A stretch of DNA of 64,000 bases from Nannocystis sp. RBIL2 (GCF_026626745.1 NZ_JAPNJW010000002.1:4302151-4366150); one strand, 5' to 3'; shown: positions 49,663 through 61,019, numbered from the stretch's first letter. A program made the numbers and translations. Notes: generated by a model from the sequence alone, not told the origin.

Positions 49663-50859
49663 CTACTCGGCGAAATCGACGTTCATCGGGCGCACGAAGT
49701 ACTGCTCGACCGGGCTCGGCACGTCGCTCTGCCGCCGCGTGCCGCCCAGCAGGCGCAGGCCCTTCATCAGCACGTGGGCGACGGGCCCGCTCGGCGTGAA
49801 CACCTGCGACTTGAACCGCGCCGCCCGCTGGTGCTGACGCGTGAACGGCATCAGCCGCGCCTCCCACTGGCGCAGCCCCGCCTCGACGTCGCCCTCGTGG
49901 CGCGCCAGCAGCCGCCCGAGCAGCGAGCCGGTCGCCAGCCCCACCGACGCGCCCATCCCCGAGTACAGCGTCATGCAGCACGCCGCGTCGCCGACCAGCA
50001 CGGTGCGACCGGAGCACCAGGTGCGCATGCTGACCTGATGCACCGAATCGAACAGGTAATGCTCGGCGCGCTCGAACTCGTCGAGCACGTGCTCCAAGAT
50101 CTCCCCGAACGGCTCGGGCCCGTAGGTCCGCCGCAACACCGCCCGCGCCGGCTCGCGGAACTGGGCGTCGATGTCGCGGGTGCGATAGGAGAACAGGGCC
50201 GTCGGCGCACAATCTTCGAATGGGAACACCCACAGCGACCGCCGCGGCTCGGCCAGGATGAGGCCGTGGTCGACCGGAAAGTAAGGCACCTGCGCGCGCA
50301 GCTGGAACGCGCAGATCATCGCGTGCATCGGCTTCATGAACCGCTCGTGCGGGCCGAAGACGAGGCGTCGGACGGTCGAGCGCAACCCGTCGGCGCCGAC
50401 GACCAGATCGAACCGCTCGCACCGCTCGTGACCGGCTGCATCCCGCGTGCTGACGAGCGCGCCCCCGACGACGTCCTCGATGGCCGTCGGCACGGTCGAG
50501 TAGCGCACCTCCACGTCGCCCAGGTTTTCAAATAACGCGGCCTCGACGTCGCCGCGCAGCACGCCCTGCGGCTCGCCCGGCTGATCGAGAAAGCCGCCCG
50601 TCTGCGTGCGGTCGCCCCCGCGGGTGACCGCCCAGGTCTTCGCCCGCCTCGGCGTGCGCGTGTGGACCGCGTCCATCACCCCGAGCCGCCGCGCCGCGCT
50701 GAGCCCGGTGCCGAACAGCCCGATGAAGTACCCACCGAGCCGACGCTGCGCGGCCCGCTCGATCACAGTCACCCGCCACCCCGCCTGCCGCAGCCCGATC
50801 GCCGAAGCCATGCCGGCGATGCCGAGTCCGACGACGAGGGCTGAACGCTGCGTGCTCAT
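49663..50859 (-). CDS. FAD-dependent monooxygenase
   Basis: This 398-residue group A flavin monooxygenase has the N-terminal dinucleotide-binding motif VVGLGIAGMASAIGL, the middle VVGADGLRSTVRR (DG motif) and the FAD-ribityl motif GRTVLVGDAACCMTL. The ATG at 50859 starts MSTQRSALVVG, the usual distance to the first strand. It probably hydroxylates an aromatic or polyketide-like substrate using NAD(P)H. The downstream TetR gene is a likely local regulator. Confidence 0.92.
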   Translation of the reverse strand: MSTQRSALVVGLGIAGMASAIGLRQAGWRVTVIERAAQRRLGGYFIGLFGTGLSAARRLGVMDAVHTRTPRRAKTWAVTRGGDRTQTGGFLDQPGEPQGVLRGDVEAALFENLGDVEVRYSTVPTAIEDVVGGALVSTRDAAGHERCERFDLVVGADGLRSTVRRLVFGPHERFMKPMHAMICAFQLRAQVPYFPVDHGLILAEPRRSLWVFPFEDCAPTALFSYRTRDIDAQFREPARAVLRRTYGPEPFGEILEHVLDEFERAEHYLFDSVHQVSMRTWCSGRTVLVGDAACCMTLYSGMGASVGLATGSLLGRLLARHEGDVEAGLRQWEARLMPFTRQHQRAARFKSQVFTPSGPVAHVLMKGLRLLGGTRRQSDVPSPVEQYFVRPMNVDFAE

Positions 50860-51457
50860 ACGTTTCTCCAAGGCTCCAAAGAAGGCCGCGATTCTCGGTT
50901 TACGACGGTACGTCGCGAAAACAAGAGGGCGCGCCCGCAAGCCGCCCTGGCGGACCGCCGAGGCACCGTGACTTATCGCCACCTCTGCATTGTCGGAGGC
51001 CCAGGCCGCGCAAATTCGCACCGTCGATGGTGCGGTGATTCGGCTGGTACCACGAATCCTTGCGCGAGCGACTCACCGCCACGCCATGGATCGACACCGT
51101 GAATCGTCGCCCCTCGACTCACCGCCACGCCTTCGGCCGGTACCACGAATCCTTGCGCGAGCGACTCACCGCCACGCCGTCGACCGACCCGTCGACCGCG
51201 GCGGCGAACAGCGGCCGGGCCGCGCGGCGCGGGGCCGCAAGGTCGCTCGCCATCACGTACGCTGGTGGGTGGCAGCTTCGTCGACGGCGACGGCACGCTG
51301 CCCTGGTAGACGAGACTGCGCGGCCCGCCCGGCCCGCGAGAGGCCGTGCGCTTCGTCATGGGCCCGCGGCGCCCGGCGCCGGAGCGTGCGCCGCGCGACC
51401 GGCCGACGCGGGCCATCTGGCAAGGCGCGGGCCCGCATCGAAAAAAATCTCCGCCCA
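50860..51457. other. Intergenic region with a short tandem repeat
   Basis: This gap upstream of the ECF41 operon contains a three-unit repeat at 51039-51178 and otherwise no recognisable gene. Confidence 0.5.
51039..51178. repeat. Three-unit tandem repeat of about 46 bp
   Basis: A perfect 40-bp match occurs at 51046-51085 and 51139-51178 (beginning GGTACCACGAATCC and ending CTCACCGCCACGCC). A middle unit ending at 51131 shares only the 3' half (CGACTCACCGCCACGCC). Unit ends are spaced 46-47 bp apart. Confidence 0.88.
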
Positions 51458-51485
51458 TGTCACAACCGGCACCGGCTACCTCGTC
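51458..51485 (+). promoter_or_regulatory. ECF41-type sigma promoter
   Basis: TGTCACA (51458-51464) and CGTC (51482-51485) are separated by 17 bases. This matches the known ECF41 autoregulatory promoter (TGTCACA, then CGTC). It lies about 40 bp before the carboxymuconolactone-decarboxylase-like gene that precedes the ECF41 sigma factor gene. Confidence 0.8.
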
Positions 51486-51524
51486 TTGTCCCGTGAGCGT
51501 GCAGCGAGCACGCGGGAGACGAAC

Positions 51525-51995
51525 ATGACGACCCCACGACTGCAGAATAACCCGTTCAAACTCGCCCCCGAGGGCACCAAGGCGATGATGGCGCTCGAGG
51601 CGAGCTTCAAGGCGAGCGGCCTCGAGCACAGCCTGATGGAACTGGTGAGGATGCGCGCCTCGCAGATCAACGGCTGCGCCTTCTGCATCCACATGCACGC
51701 CACCGACGCCCGCAAGGCCGGCGAGACCGAGATGCGGCTCTACATGCTCAACGCGTGGCGCGAGTCGTCCCTCTACACCCCGCGCGAGCGGGCCGCCCTC
51801 GCCTGGACCGAGGCCCTCACCCGCGTCGCCGACACCGGCGCGCCCGACAGCGACTACGAGCTCGTCAAGGCCCAGTTCAGCGAGGCCGAGCAGGTCCATC
51901 TGACCCTCCTGATCGGCTCGATCAACGCGTGGAACCGCCTGCAGGTCGGCTTCCGCGCGGCCCATCCGGTGGAGCCGCCGAGTGCAGCAGGCTGA
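51525..51995 (+). CDS. Carboxymuconolactone decarboxylase/AhpD-like protein (ECF41 partner)
   Basis: This 156-residue AhpD-fold protein has the redox motif CAFCIHMH (Cys51, Cys54, His58). Such proteins use the two Cys and the His for peroxidase-type thiol chemistry. The gene is preceded by an ECF41-type promoter. Its end overlaps the start of the sigma factor gene by 14 bases. Pairing of a CMD-type COE gene with an ECF41 sigma factor is the established genomic signature of this sigma group. The ATG at 51525 is the first after the promoter. Confidence 0.93.
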   Translation: MTTPRLQNNPFKLAPEGTKAMMALEASFKASGLEHSLMELVRMRASQINGCAFCIHMHATDARKAGETEMRLYMLNAWRESSLYTPRERAALAWTEALTRVADTGAPDSDYELVKAQFSEAEQVHLTLLIGSINAWNRLQVGFRAAHPVEPPSAAG

Positions 51996-52863
51996 CGACG
52001 CGATGGCAGAGTTCGAGGCGCAGCGGCCACGGCTGCAGCGCCTCGCCTATCGCATGCTCGGCTCGGTCGCCGAGGCCGAGGACGTCGTGCAAGACGCGTG
52101 GCTGCGCTGGCGCAGGGTCGAGGCGCCGGTCGACGCCCCCGCCGCCTATCTGCGCCGGGTCGTCGCCCGCCTCTGCCTCGACCGCATGAAGTCCGCGCGC
52201 GCGCGGCGAGAGACCTACGTCGGCGACTGGTTGCCCGAGCCGTTGCTCGCCCCGGAGTCCGACCAGAGCGACGAGCTCACCCTCACCCTCATGCTGGCGC
52301 TCGAGCGCCTGTCGCCGCTCGAGCGCGCCGCGTTCCTCCTTCACGACGTCTTCGGCGTCGCGCTCGGCGAGGTCGCCAGCACCCTCGACCGTGACGCCGC
52401 CGCGGTGCGCCAGCTGGCCGCCCGCGCGCGCAAGCACGTGCAGGCCGCCCGCCCGCGCTTCCGCGTCGAGCCAGCCGAGGCCGACCGCATCGCCCAGGCC
52501 TTCTTCGTCGCCTCGCGCGACGGCGACCTGCAGGCGCTGCAGACGATGCTGGCCGAAGACGTGGAGATCCACGCCGACGGCGGCGGCCGGGTGCAGGCCT
52601 TCCGCAACCCGATCCGCGGCCTCGCGCGGGTGCTGCGGCTGTACGCCGGCCTGCACCGCAAGTTCAAGGATCCGCCGCTCTTGCTGCGCCCGCTGGTGAT
52701 CGACGGCCTGCCCGGCTACGCCAGCATCGAACGCGGCCGCATCTTCCAGACCACCGCGCTCGAGCTGCGAGACGGACGAATCGCCGGCATCTACATCGTC
52801 CGCAACCCGGACAAGCTGCGCCACGTGGCGGCCGCGCTGGCCGCCGAGCCGGACGATTCGTAG
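51982..52863 (+). CDS. ECF41-group RNA polymerase sigma factor with C-terminal SnoaL-like domain
   Basis: This 293-residue sigma factor has region 2 at about 15-80 (RLAYRMLGSVAEAEDVVQDAWLRW) and region 4 at about 105-165 (LSPLERAAFLLHDVFG...). The linker between them contains the ECF41 signature WLPEP. A SnoaL-like extension (about 175-285) carries the DGGGR and NPDKL motifs that tune sigma activity in this group. It starts at a GTG (51982) that overlaps the AhpD-like gene; an ATG at 52003 is possible. There is no anti-sigma gene next to it, as expected for ECF41, where the C-terminal extension takes that role. It very probably drives its own operon through the TGTCACA/CGTC promoter. Confidence 0.93.
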   Translation: MQQADDAMAEFEAQRPRLQRLAYRMLGSVAEAEDVVQDAWLRWRRVEAPVDAPAAYLRRVVARLCLDRMKSARARRETYVGDWLPEPLLAPESDQSDELTLTLMLALERLSPLERAAFLLHDVFGVALGEVASTLDRDAAAVRQLAARARKHVQAARPRFRVEPAEADRIAQAFFVASRDGDLQALQTMLAEDVEIHADGGGRVQAFRNPIRGLARVLRLYAGLHRKFKDPPLLLRPLVIDGLPGYASIERGRIFQTTALELRDGRIAGIYIVRNPDKLRHVAAALAAEPDDS

Positions 52864-53098
52864 AAGTCCTCGCAATCAACGAGCACGCGGCAGCCGTCTC
52901 CTGAGTCAGCCGGTTTCGTTCGACGGGACTATTTCCTTGCTCGAGCGATGCCCGTCAAACAACGTGCGCCACGTCGCCGCCGCACTGGCCGCCGTGCCGG
53001 ACGATTCGTAGAAGTCCTCGAATCAGCGAGCGCGCGCCAGCGGAGCCGTCTCCTGGGTCAGCCGCAGTCGAAAAGCACTATTTTCTTGCTCAAGCGAT
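52817..53098. repeat. Tandem duplication of the sigma factor 3' end and flank
   Basis: The stretch 52817-52949, covering the last 15 codons of the ECF41 gene, its stop and about 85 bp downstream, is repeated at 52965-53098 with an offset of 148-149 bp and roughly 80% identity by eye. Both copies contain GCCGGACGATTCGTAGAAG. The second copy leaves a short orphan sigma tail before the kinase gene. The 52864-53186 gap holds no other gene. Confidence 0.88.
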
Positions 53099-53186
53099 TT
53101 GTCCACATGGCCGAACGTACATGATGGTATGTTCAGGTCGTAAAGATTGACTGGTAGGTGAGGCGCATGTGTCAACCTGACCCCGG

Positions 53187-55694
<2,508 letters not shown>

Positions 55695-55702
55695 GAGTCG
55701 TC

Positions 55703-56524
55703 ATGCTGACGCACCTTGTCCTCGCTCTCTCGATGCTCGCGTCCCCTCCATCGGAGGCGGCCGCACAGGCCGCGTTCAACGCCAAGGATTACGAGAAGGC
55801 CCTCGAGCTCTACCTCGAGCGGGCCGCAGATCCGGACGTCCATCGCCCCGACGCGGTCTATGGCGCCCACGACAGCCTGATCGCGCTGCACGGCCAGACC
55901 GGCGACCCGGCGCAGCTCTGCCGCGCCCTCGCACTCGCACGCGAGCTGTTGGCGCAAGGGCCGTTCGCCGACACGGACGAGCGCGGGTCCTGGGAGGAGA
56001 TCGAGGCCAGGGACGTCGAGGAGATCGAGCGCGCTGGCATCACGTGTCCGGCGTCGCCGACACCAGCGCCACCCGTCGACGACCCGCGCGCAGAGCAACC
56101 GCGGACAACCCCTCCGAGCGTCAGGGTCGAGAAACTCCCTGCGCCACGACCTGGCCCGAAGGACAGCCCGCCTCCCTGGCGCCCGCGGGGTCAAGTCGCT
56201 GCCGCCGCGGTCCTCGGCGCCGTCGGAGTGGGACTACTTAGTTGGATGGGCGGCGCGCTGGTAGGCCGAGCCCGTGCGAAGCATGAGATCGCCGCCATCA
56301 CCGCCGCCGCGATGGCCGTCGACCGCGACGTCACTGCGGCTGAACGCGCCGCGGCCTACGAGGCGAACGACCGCTACCGCCGTCTCGACGGCACCGCGAA
56401 GGCCGTCGGCATCGCCGGAGGCGTAATCTTGCTTACAAGTTTGGCAGTGCTACTCATCCCGCCACGCCAAGGCCCCCGCACGCGTCTTCGTGCCAGCAAC
56501 GCCGGCTTCGTATACTCCTTCTGA
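55703..56524 (+). CDS. TPR-like exported/membrane protein in the kinase operon
   Basis: This 273-residue protein starts MLTHLVLALSMLASPPSEAAAQAAF, a signal peptide followed by a TPR-like helix pair (FNAKDYEKALELYLERAA). A Pro-rich stretch comes next, then two hydrophobic helices near the C-terminus (AAAVLGAVGVGLLSWMGGALVG and AVGIAGGVILLTSLAVLLIP). The ATG at 55703 lies eight bases after the kinase stop and is preceded by GTAGGAG. Similar TPR/TM proteins sit next to kinases in many myxobacteria; the function is unknown. Confidence 0.85.
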   Translation: MLTHLVLALSMLASPPSEAAAQAAFNAKDYEKALELYLERAADPDVHRPDAVYGAHDSLIALHGQTGDPAQLCRALALARELLAQGPFADTDERGSWEEIEARDVEEIERAGITCPASPTPAPPVDDPRAEQPRTTPPSVRVEKLPAPRPGPKDSPPPWRPRGQVAAAAVLGAVGVGLLSWMGGALVGRARAKHEIAAITAAAMAVDRDVTAAERAAAYEANDRYRRLDGTAKAVGIAGGVILLTSLAVLLIPPRQGPRTRLRASNAGFVYSF

Positions 56525-56526
56525 CC

Positions 56527-58200
56527 ATGGCACGCCGATCCGCCCCCGTCGCTCTCCTGGCTGTCGCGCTCGCGTCATGCACGAATGCCCCGACCTTCGC
56601 GGCCTTCATGGCCTACGACGACGCTCATATGTCCACGGGGACAGGTAGCAGCAGCGGCAGTGATACCGACAACACGACCGTCCCAAACAGCACCGCCGCA
56701 GAGACCGACTCCGACCCAGGGACGAGCGCGGCGACGGGCATCGAAGGCGCGAGCGACGGCGAGGACAGCAGCACTGCCGGCGAAGCCGGGCTGACGCCGC
56801 CGCGGATCCTCGCGGTCGACGTGCCCGCCTCGGTTCACCTCGCAGGGCCGGTCACGGTGAAAGTGACCGCCGTGCACGCGACCGCCGTGCAGGGCACGCT
56901 CGACGGCGTCGAGCTGGACCTGTTCGAGGACCAGGGCGGCGGCGTGTGGCTCGGTCACGCGCCGATCTTCGGCGCGGTCGACAACGGCGACCACGTGGTC
57001 GAGGTGACGGCGACCAACGGTCCGCTCGCCGCCACCTGGCCGCCGGTATTGTTCACCGTGTCGACACCGGCACCCGGCGGCCAGGCATGGGCGGTGCTCG
57101 CTCCGCCTGCCTCGACCACGCGGCGGGCGGCGGTCACCGCCGAGGGCGACCTGGTCGAGGTCGGCGCCGTGGAGGTCGAGGGCGTGATGAAGCCGGCGAT
57201 CCGCAAGCGCTCCGCGGCCAACGGCAATGAAATGTGGGCCGAGGGGACGATCTTTCTCGACACACGCGAGGGCTCGGCAGACGCCGTCACGGTACGGTCG
57301 GACGGGTGGATCTGGGTGGCGATGAACGTCGCCAACCCGAACAAGAAGTGGCAACCGCGGATCGTCCTGCTCGACGCCGAAGGCCACGCGACCAGCGTCG
57401 AGGCGCCGACCGAGCCCGGGCCCACGGTGCGGGGCATCGCCGCGACCGACGACGGTGGCTTCTTCGCGGTGGGGTTCGGCGGATCTGGCTTCGGAGACAT
57501 GGACGTCGTGTACTGGCGGATGACCGGGGAGGACGTGGCCACGGCCAGCGCCAAACAGTGGGACCACTACCCGCCGGAAGACGAGTCCAAGAAACACAAG
57601 TTCGACGACCTCGCCTTCGACGTCGTCGTCGTCGACGACGTCGCGTGGGTCGTTGGCGCGAGCACGGGCGACCACGACCTGCTCCCCAACAGCAAGCCGG
57701 TGACACGTGGCCTCGTCGTCCGGATGGACGTGAACACCGGTGTGACGCTCGGCCCAGTGGCTCTCGCCGAGCCGGGGAACGTTTGGCGCCACAGCATGTT
57801 CCTCGCCGCAGGGCAACATCCCGACGGCGTCGTCGCCATCGGCAACGAGAGCACCGACGACGGCACCACGCAGCGGATCACTGTCCAGGCGTTCGACGAC
57901 AGCAACGCGCGGATCTACTACTCGAGCGGGTGGACAGCGCCGGTCGCGTACGGGACAGGCGTCGCATGGACCGCCCACGGCGCCGTCCTGGCCGCTGGCG
58001 TCGTGCATGACGGCGACGGACTTCGCGGCGTCCTCTACGGCCGCGGGGTGCCGGGCCTCAACTTCGATCACTGGCTTCCGGGGACCGAGCCGTCGGCCGC
58101 GAACGGGCTCGCCCTCGACGCCTATGAGCAGGTGTTCCTGGTCGGGGACCGAACGATTGGCGGCGTACGACAGGCCAGGGCCTCACGCATCCAGCGGTAA
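56527..58200 (+). CDS. Lipoprotein with propeller-like repeats, third gene of the kinase operon
   Basis: This 557-residue lipoprotein starts MARRSAPVALLAVALASC (lipobox ALASC), then a Ser/Thr/Asp linker. A short Ig-like segment follows (LTPPRILAVDVPASVHLAGPVTVKVTAV split over about 85-180), then a long region of beta-rich repeats resembling a propeller. It starts two bases after the upstream stop, so the operon structure is clear. One TGTCC palindrome (56630-56643) lies inside the linker-coding part. It may be the external sensory or effector arm of the kinase unit; that is inference. Confidence 0.85.
   Translation: MARRSAPVALLAVALASCTNAPTFAAFMAYDDAHMSTGTGSSSGSDTDNTTVPNSTAAETDSDPGTSAATGIEGASDGEDSSTAGEAGLTPPRILAVDVPASVHLAGPVTVKVTAVHATAVQGTLDGVELDLFEDQGGGVWLGHAPIFGAVDNGDHVVEVTATNGPLAATWPPVLFTVSTPAPGGQAWAVLAPPASTTRRAAVTAEGDLVEVGAVEVEGVMKPAIRKRSAANGNEMWAEGTIFLDTREGSADAVTVRSDGWIWVAMNVANPNKKWQPRIVLLDAEGHATSVEAPTEPGPTVRGIAATDDGGFFAVGFGGSGFGDMDVVYWRMTGEDVATASAKQWDHYPPEDESKKHKFDDLAFDVVVVDDVAWVVGASTGDHDLLPNSKPVTRGLVVRMDVNTGVTLGPVALAEPGNVWRHSMFLAAGQHPDGVVAIGNESTDDGTTQRITVQAFDDSNARIYYSSGWTAPVAYGTGVAWTAHGAVLAAGVVHDGDGLRGVLYGRGVPGLNFDHWLPGTEPSAANGLALDAYEQVFLVGDRTIGGVRQARASRIQR
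56630..56643. repeat. TGTCC palindrome inside a coding region
   Basis: TGTCCACGGGGACA is a copy of the dispersed palindrome, here within the linker-coding region of the lipoprotein gene (encoding around HMSTGTG). Confidence 0.75.
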
Positions 58201-58206
58201 CCCCCC

Positions 58207-59316
58207 TCACTGCGGGATGAAGCTGTTGCACGCCTCGTGTACGAGGCTCGCCGCGGCGCCGTTGAAGAACGTCGAGTATTCGGGGGCGCACATGTCGCCG
58301 GCGTCGTGGTATGGGAACAGCTCGATCACGTCCTGAAGGTGCATCGGCCCCGGAGGCTCGTTGTACTTGCAGCCCGGGATCGGGTCGCCGACGAGCAACT
58401 GCGGGAGGAGGGCGAGCGCGACGATCGAGTCCTCGTCACCGCCCTTGGCCGCGACCACGGCGTCGCGGACCTTCTTCGCGCCCAGCAGCGAATGATCGTC
58501 CTCGGTGTCCATGATGAACACGAACACCAGGAGCGCGTCGGGTCGGAGAAAGCCGGCGTTGCAGCCCTCGGGTCCGTTGATCTCGGGTGACAGCGCCGCG
58601 ACGAGCGAGTCGGCGAGCGGCGGATCGTCGCCCCACGTGCCCACCTGCGCGATGCACTTGAACGCTTCGACCGGCTCCGACTGCTCCGCCGTGATGTAGC
58701 GGTTGCCGTCGTGGAGGACGCACGGCTTGTTGTACGCGAAGGAGCCTGCGTTGAAGACGAGACCGGCACCCAGGGTCTTGTCGCACGTCCAGACCTGATC
58801 GACGTACTTGCCGCACTCGTAGTCGAGCGCGTGTTGACCGCAAGTGCCCATGTTCAAGCAGTAGTCCGGCGACTCGCACTGCTGGCCGCGCCACGTCCCG
58901 TCGGTGTTGATCGAGATGACGTGCGGGTCGAAGTCGGCGAAGTCGCCGGCGATCGTCTCGATGAAGCCGGGCAGGCTCGCTACCAATTGATCCTGCTCGG
59001 TCGCCATCGTTCCCAGCGCCGAGATCGCGAACACAAAATCGATCTTGCCTTTGCAGCCCGCAGGCGTCGGGTCGTCGAGGTCGGGCGGCAGCTGCATGTC
59101 GAACGTCGACGCCGCGCCCGAGCTGCTCGCGGCGGTGCTGTCCTCGGCACCCCCGCTGGTCGAGCTCGACGTCGAGGTCGCCGTCGTCGTGCTGCCCGAG
59201 CTGCTCGACGTGTGCGCCACGGAGGTGACGCCCGTCGACGAGAACGCCGGCGAGCCATCAGTGCCGCAGCCGAGCGCGAGGGCAACGGCGAGGGCGAGGA
59301 GACGGGTCACCCTCAA
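58207..59316 (-). CDS. Lipoprotein with a degenerate von Willebrand A-like domain
   Basis: This 369-residue surface lipoprotein has a signal ending LALALGC and a Ser/Thr linker. A domain then opens KIDFVFAISALGTMATEQDQL, the position where vWA proteins of this clade read DFVFVIDDSGSM. The MIDAS Asp and Ser residues are replaced, so metal-dependent binding is probably lost. Later motifs (VFVFIMDTEDDHS) and many cysteines fit myxobacterial vWA lipoproteins. The longest frame starts at a TTG (59316); a GTG at 59310 is equally plausible. It is convergent with the kinase operon with a six-base gap. Confidence 0.8.
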   Translation of the reverse strand: MRVTRLLALAVALALGCGTDGSPAFSSTGVTSVAHTSSSSGSTTTATSTSSSTSGGAEDSTAASSSGAASTFDMQLPPDLDDPTPAGCKGKIDFVFAISALGTMATEQDQLVASLPGFIETIAGDFADFDPHVISINTDGTWRGQQCESPDYCLNMGTCGQHALDYECGKYVDQVWTCDKTLGAGLVFNAGSFAYNKPCVLHDGNRYITAEQSEPVEAFKCIAQVGTWGDDPPLADSLVAALSPEINGPEGCNAGFLRPDALLVFVFIMDTEDDHSLLGAKKVRDAVVAAKGGDEDSIVALALLPQLLVGDPIPGCKYNEPPGPMHLQDVIELFPYHDAGDMCAPEYSTFFNGAAASLVHEACNSFIPQ

Positions 59317-59594
59317 AGGGTAGCGCGGCGCGCGATGTCACGCATAGCTGCGCCATCGGCGCGCATGGCCGGCAATCTCGCTCACACGTCGTTCCCAAGA
59401 GGGTGATGGGTGAGCTGATGCCCGAGCCGCGCCGCTGGCGGAGGGCATGCCCGCGGGTCGCCGTGGGCCGTCGAGCGTGCTCGCTGACTCGCTCGGGCCG
59501 AGCGCGCCGGCGCCACACGCGAAAACGCTGGCCTGGGTTCGCCCGAGGTCGCACTCAAGCACGTCGGATGGCCAGCACGTCCTCCCGGCCCGTC

Positions 59595-59699
59595 TGGCCA
59601 GCTCATGAGCTCGCCCACGCCGTGCTCTGGCTGGCTTCCAGCGAGGCTTCATACGTTACTGGCACAACGCTCGCCGGGCCGCGGCTTCTCGCCCGCTGA
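59595..59699 (+). pseudogene. C-terminal remnant of a short-chain dehydrogenase
   Basis: The frame reads HELAHAVLWLASSEASYVTG and TTL, the typical end of SDR enzymes (EI..AVLWLASD.ASYVTG..L.VDGG), then runs out after 11 unrelated residues. The catalytic core is missing. The rest of the 59317-59775 gap holds no gene. Confidence 0.65.
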
Positions 59700-59775
59700 C
59701 CGGCGACGCACCCCCGGCACGATACGTGCGGCGGCCTGCTTGCGGCGAACGCCGCACGCACGGTATTCCCGCTCC

Positions 59776-60594
59776 ATGCGCAGGGTTCGCTCGTTCGGTT
59801 CGCTCCTGGTGGCAGTCGCGTCGCTCGTCGCTTGCGGGTCATCGTCGAACGAGACGGACACGGCGACCGGCGCCGAGAGCGAGGATCCGCGCGAGATCTG
59901 CGACCGCTACCTCGTCTGCATCGCTGCCGTCGCGCCGTCGGGGCTGCCGGCCGCGCAGATGGGCTTCGGCGACGACGGCTCGTGCTGGCAGGGCAGCGAC
60001 AAGGACGCCCAACTGTGCATTGACGCCTGCGACGCCGGCCTGGAGATGTACCACGAGCTGTTCCCCGACCAGGCGAAATGCGACCGGTGCCAGGGCCACG
60101 ACGATTGCGACCAGGCCGCCGGCGAATTGTGTTACCAGGGCGAATGCACCGTGACGACCTGCGGCAACGGCGTGGTCGAAGCCGAGGAGATCTGTGATTC
60201 GGCGCGGCCCGACTGTGACGCTGATTGTCAGGGGCCTTCGGCGTGCAACCCGCTCTCGGGGTACGGCTGCGAGTCCGACGCGTGTGCCCTCTATCCCGTC
60301 GGCGGCAGCGACCCTGGCATCGTCGCCCAGTGCGCCCAGTTCACGGTGATCCCCGCCGGCGAAGCCTGCGAGATGACGAGCCTGGGGCTGTGCGAGCCTG
60401 GGTTCGCCTGCACCTCCCCCGCTCAGCTCCCGACCTGCGACCCCGCCGGCCAGGATGGCTGCTGCGCGCGGCTGTGCATGCTGGACATGGCGACCGAATG
60501 CGCCGACGGGGAGGCCTGTCTCGCATATGCGCCGCCCCTCGACTACGTGTTGCCCGCCGATCTCGCCCACATCGGCGTGTGCGTGCCCGGCTGA
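59776..60594 (+). CDS. Cysteine-rich lipoprotein
   Basis: This 272-residue lipoprotein starts MRRVRSFGSLLVAVASLVACGSS (lipobox LVAC). The mature part is very Cys-rich, with a DUF4215-like unit (CGNGVVEAEEICD) flanked by other Cys-rich motifs (CDRCQGHDDCDQ, CYQGEC, CCARLCM). It is probably disulphide-bonded and exposed. The start at 59776 is fixed by the signal peptide. No function is known for this class. Confidence 0.87.
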   Translation: MRRVRSFGSLLVAVASLVACGSSSNETDTATGAESEDPREICDRYLVCIAAVAPSGLPAAQMGFGDDGSCWQGSDKDAQLCIDACDAGLEMYHELFPDQAKCDRCQGHDDCDQAAGELCYQGECTVTTCGNGVVEAEEICDSARPDCDADCQGPSACNPLSGYGCESDACALYPVGGSDPGIVAQCAQFTVIPAGEACEMTSLGLCEPGFACTSPAQLPTCDPAGQDGCCARLCMLDMATECADGEACLAYAPPLDYVLPADLAHIGVCVPG

Positions 60595-60645
60595 ACGGCT
60601 TCAGGAACATGTCCCGCGAGCCGGACCTCGCAGACGAGGGCCGAC

Positions 60646-60757
60646 GGCGACCTGCAGGCGCTGCAGACGATGCTGGCCGAGGACGTGGTTTACTCCGACG
60701 GCGGCGGCCGGGTGCTGGCGTTCCGCAACCCGCTCCGCGGCCTCGCGGCCGACTGCG
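60646..60757 (+). pseudogene. Dispersed fragment of an ECF41 SnoaL domain
   Basis: The frame encodes GDLQALQTMLAEDVVYSDGG and then GRVLAFRNPLRGLA. It is nearly the same as GDLQALQTMLAEDVEIHADG...GRVQAFRNPIRGLA in the intact sigma factor at 51982-52863, including DGGGR. It has no start and is cut at about 60757. Confidence 0.85.
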
Positions 60758-61019
60758 CCGGCGAATCACCCGAGAGCGGCCGCGAGCCCGCGCGCAGGCG
60801 CTCGAGGCGGGCCGCGCTGGCAGCCGCACGCGCCTCGGCCCGGGCGAGCTCGGCCTGCAGCTCGTACGCGTCTCGGACCGCCTCTTCGCGGCTGCTCCGC
60901 GCCCCTGCCAGCTCGGCCTCGAGCTCGCCCGAGCTCTGCTGCGCCACCGCGAGCTCGGCTCGCAGCGCGATGAGTTGCTGCTGGAGCGCCGCGATCTCCT
61001 TGCCGCCGAACAGGGCCAT
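60690..61019 (-). CDS. Coiled-coil protein, probably a 3'-truncated remnant
   Basis: From the ATG at 61019 the protein starts MALFGGKEIAALQQQLIALRAEL and continues as a coiled coil for about 85 residues. It then meets the ECF41 fragment on the other strand at about 60757 and becomes Arg/Pro/Ser-rich. This looks like the N-terminus of a longer coiled-coil protein whose remainder was lost at the junction. Confidence 0.45.
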   Translation of the reverse strand: MALFGGKEIAALQQQLIALRAELAVAQQSSGELEAELAGARSSREEAVRDAYELQAELARAEARAAASAARLERLRAGSRPLSGDSPAQSAARPRSGLRNASTRPPPSE

